From Fibrobacter sp. (GTDB lineage: Bacteria > Fibrobacterota > Fibrobacteria > Fibrobacterales > Fibrobacteraceae): a stretch of DNA of 15,811 nucleotides. The position numbers and the translations under genes are program-made. Numbering within the stretch: position 1 is the stretch's first letter; every line of letters begins with the position of its first letter. Below are positions 14,555-15,811 of the stretch, in pieces. The notes below the pieces were generated by a model. The model ran no database searches and had not been told where the DNA came from. It saw only the letters and a list, made by a program, of their open reading frames with translations. The stretch is from NCBI GenBank assembly GCA_012515825.1, contig JAAYXQ010000281.1, forward strand, positions 1 to 15,811. Reading direction: 5' to 3'.

Positions 14555-15811
14555 GTGGAAAATATATTTAGTGTTTTAGATCATGTTAATGTATGGCAAA
14601 ACTTATTAGATGTTCTTGAAAAAGAATCGGATAATCCAGTTGATTTTGCTTTTTTAGAAGCTTTTCAATTTGCAGGAATTGAAGGCTCATTTGTTAAATT
14701 AATTGCTCCAGATCATTTTAGGCAAAATTGGCTAGAATCGCATTATAAAGCTTTAGTTGAAACGACTCTTCGTAAAATTGACCCTGCTATAGAAGGGTAT
14801 AAAGTTAGTATAGCTAATGTAGATCGTAAAATAGAGATTCCTCAATTAAATCTACAAGCCGTTCCTCTTCCCAAAAAGCCTAAAGTCTCTCACACCAAAA
14901 AAGAACTTCCTTCACTTTACTGTCATTATTCTTTTGATAATTTTATACAGGGGCATTGTAACGAAGTTGCCTTAAAAACAAGTATGGCGATAGCTCAAAA
15001 TCCAGGGGAAAAGAGTATGAATCCTCTATATCTCTATGGTTCCACGGGCTTAGGCAAAACACATTTAATGCAATCAATGGCCCGTTATTTATTGGCCCAT
15101 CGTACTTCGGATCATATCGTCTATCGTAACGCAGAACAATTCTTAAATGATGCTGTCGCACGTTATAAAGGATCATTTGAAGAAAAGAAGAAAGCGATCG
15201 CTCATTATTCTGAGACTTATGAAAAAGCCGATATATTACTTTTAGATGATATTCACATCTTAGAAAAGAAAGAACACACACAAGAATTACTACTCCATTT
15301 ATTGGATTCTTTTAGGTTACATCATAAGCAAGTCATTTTATGTAGTGATCGAAAACCAGCTGAGTTTTTGCAAATGTCTGAAAAGCTTATTTCTCGTTTT
15401 GAAGAGGGGCTTACCGTATCTATAGATGCTCTTGATTATTCGACTCGACTCGAAATATTAAAGAATAAAGCATCTGATCTTTCTTTCCCAAAAGAGGAAG
15501 AAGAATCGATTTTTCGGTGTATTGCTTCTCTTCCTATTTCAAACGTACGTGAATTAGAAGGTTTTATTTCAAAAATGAGAGCCAATCAGGAATTGATGAA
15601 AAAAACATTGTCCCTCGATTTTATACAATCTTTGGCTCATATATCAGCTAATATAGAATCGCCTTCTTTAACTCCGCAGCATATTATTGAAACAACAGCT
15701 TCTACTTTTGGGGTAGACTCATCTTTATTGTCTTCAAAAAAACAAAATCAATCTCTTTCTTTACCTCGTAAGATGGCGATGTATTTGTGTCGAGAATATA
15801 CTTCTGAAACC
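14555..15811 (+). CDS. dnaA: Chromosomal replication initiator DnaA (3' end outside window)
   Basis: An open frame of 419 codons from a GTG to the window edge. DnaA binds origin boxes, opens the duplex and helps load the helicase. Domain I (about 1-85: IFSVLDHVNVWQNLLDVLE, FRQNWLESHY) and a short linker precede the AAA+ domain. Visible motifs are YSFDNFIQG, Walker A GSTGLGKTHL (G162-K168-T169), Walker B LLLDDIH (D231-D232), sensor I ILCSDRKP, the box VII arginine-finger segment SRFEEGL, and sensor II NVRELEG with R332. Domain IV begins near residue 375 and shows PRKMAMYLCREYTSET. The loop before it reads SKKQNQSLSLPRK, where E. coli has SKRRSRSVARPRQ, so residues matching R399, R401 and R405 are Q397, Q399 and L403. 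The DHT-containing helix lies beyond the edge. Confidence 0.93.
   Translation, partial: MENIFSVLDHVNVWQNLLDVLEKESDNPVDFAFLEAFQFAGIEGSFVKLIAPDHFRQNWLESHYKALVETTLRKIDPAIEGYKVSIANVDRKIEIPQLNLQAVPLPKKPKVSHTKKELPSLYCHYSFDNFIQGHCNEVALKTSMAIAQNPGEKSMNPLYLYGSTGLGKTHLMQSMARYLLAHRTSDHIVYRNAEQFLNDAVARYKGSFEEKKKAIAHYSETYEKADILLLDDIHILEKKEHTQELLLHLLDSFRLHHKQVILCSDRKPAEFLQMSEKLISRFEEGLTVSIDALDYSTRLEILKNKASDLSFPKEEEESIFRCIASLPISNVRELEGFISKMRANQELMKKTLSLDFIQSLAHISANIESPSLTPQHIIETTASTFGVDSSLLSSKKQNQSLSLPRKMAMYLCREYTSET

Noticed and set aside
14356..14571. Plus-strand open frame of about 71 codons before dnaA
   Set aside because: It spans the dnaA promoter and the dnaA start, is dominated by Lys/Phe/Leu from A/T runs, and has no ribosome binding site.
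14943..15281. Minus-strand frame of 112 codons inside dnaA
   Set aside because: It lies wholly opposite the conserved Walker A and Walker B coding part of dnaA and has no recognisable features.

Overview
The window is AT-rich, densely packed bacterial DNA and reads as an ordinary chromosomal segment; no phage, transposon or CRISPR signature was seen. The best guess for the host is a Gram-negative of the Fibrobacterota (Fibrobacter-like) or a close relative. The grounds are a large surface lipoprotein with poly-serine linkers and a Cthe_2159-like beta-helix carbohydrate-binding region, a Wzi-like outer-membrane barrel, a Gram-negative-type citrate synthase, and a PilT ATPase. This assignment is inference, not a database match.

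Region 1 (1-6908, all + strand) looks like one long transcription unit. It holds the tail of an unknown gene and three family-2 glycosyltransferases: a GtrB/ArnC-like membrane enzyme, a DPM1-like polyprenyl-phosphate sugar synthase, and a WbbL-like enzyme fused to a membrane-plus-Rossmann module. These are followed by a small Trm112-like protein, a very acidic TPR protein with six 69-bp tandem repeats, and the pilus-retraction ATPase PilT. The genes overlap or are separated by only a few to about 60 bases. The layout suggests lipid-linked surface-glycan synthesis linked in expression to type IV pilus function.

Region 2 (6909-8515) is citrate synthase (gltA) with its own leader, which holds two adjacent inverted repeats just before the ribosome binding site. 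It ends in a strong bidirectional hairpin terminator shared with the convergent lipoprotein gene.

Region 3 (8542-13802) has a divergent pair: the carbohydrate-binding lipoprotein on the - strand and a Wzi-like outer-membrane protein on the + strand. Their shared intergenic region contains an unexplained pair of 16-bp near-direct repeats. The Wzi-like gene overlaps a U32-family tRNA-hydroxylation gene (TrhP/YegQ type), followed by a small unrecognised all-helical protein and a clear rho-independent terminator.

Region 4 (14286-15811) is the dnaA control region, with a near-consensus sigma-70 promoter, DnaA-box-like 9-mers and long A/T runs, followed by dnaA. The dnaA gene starts at a GTG and runs off the window. 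This DnaA has intact AAA+ motifs but has lost several arginines of the domain IV DNA-binding loop.

The most unusual items are the acidic TPR protein with two repeat systems next to pilT, the fused glycosyltransferase, and the altered DNA-contact loop of DnaA. No completely new multi-gene system is evident.
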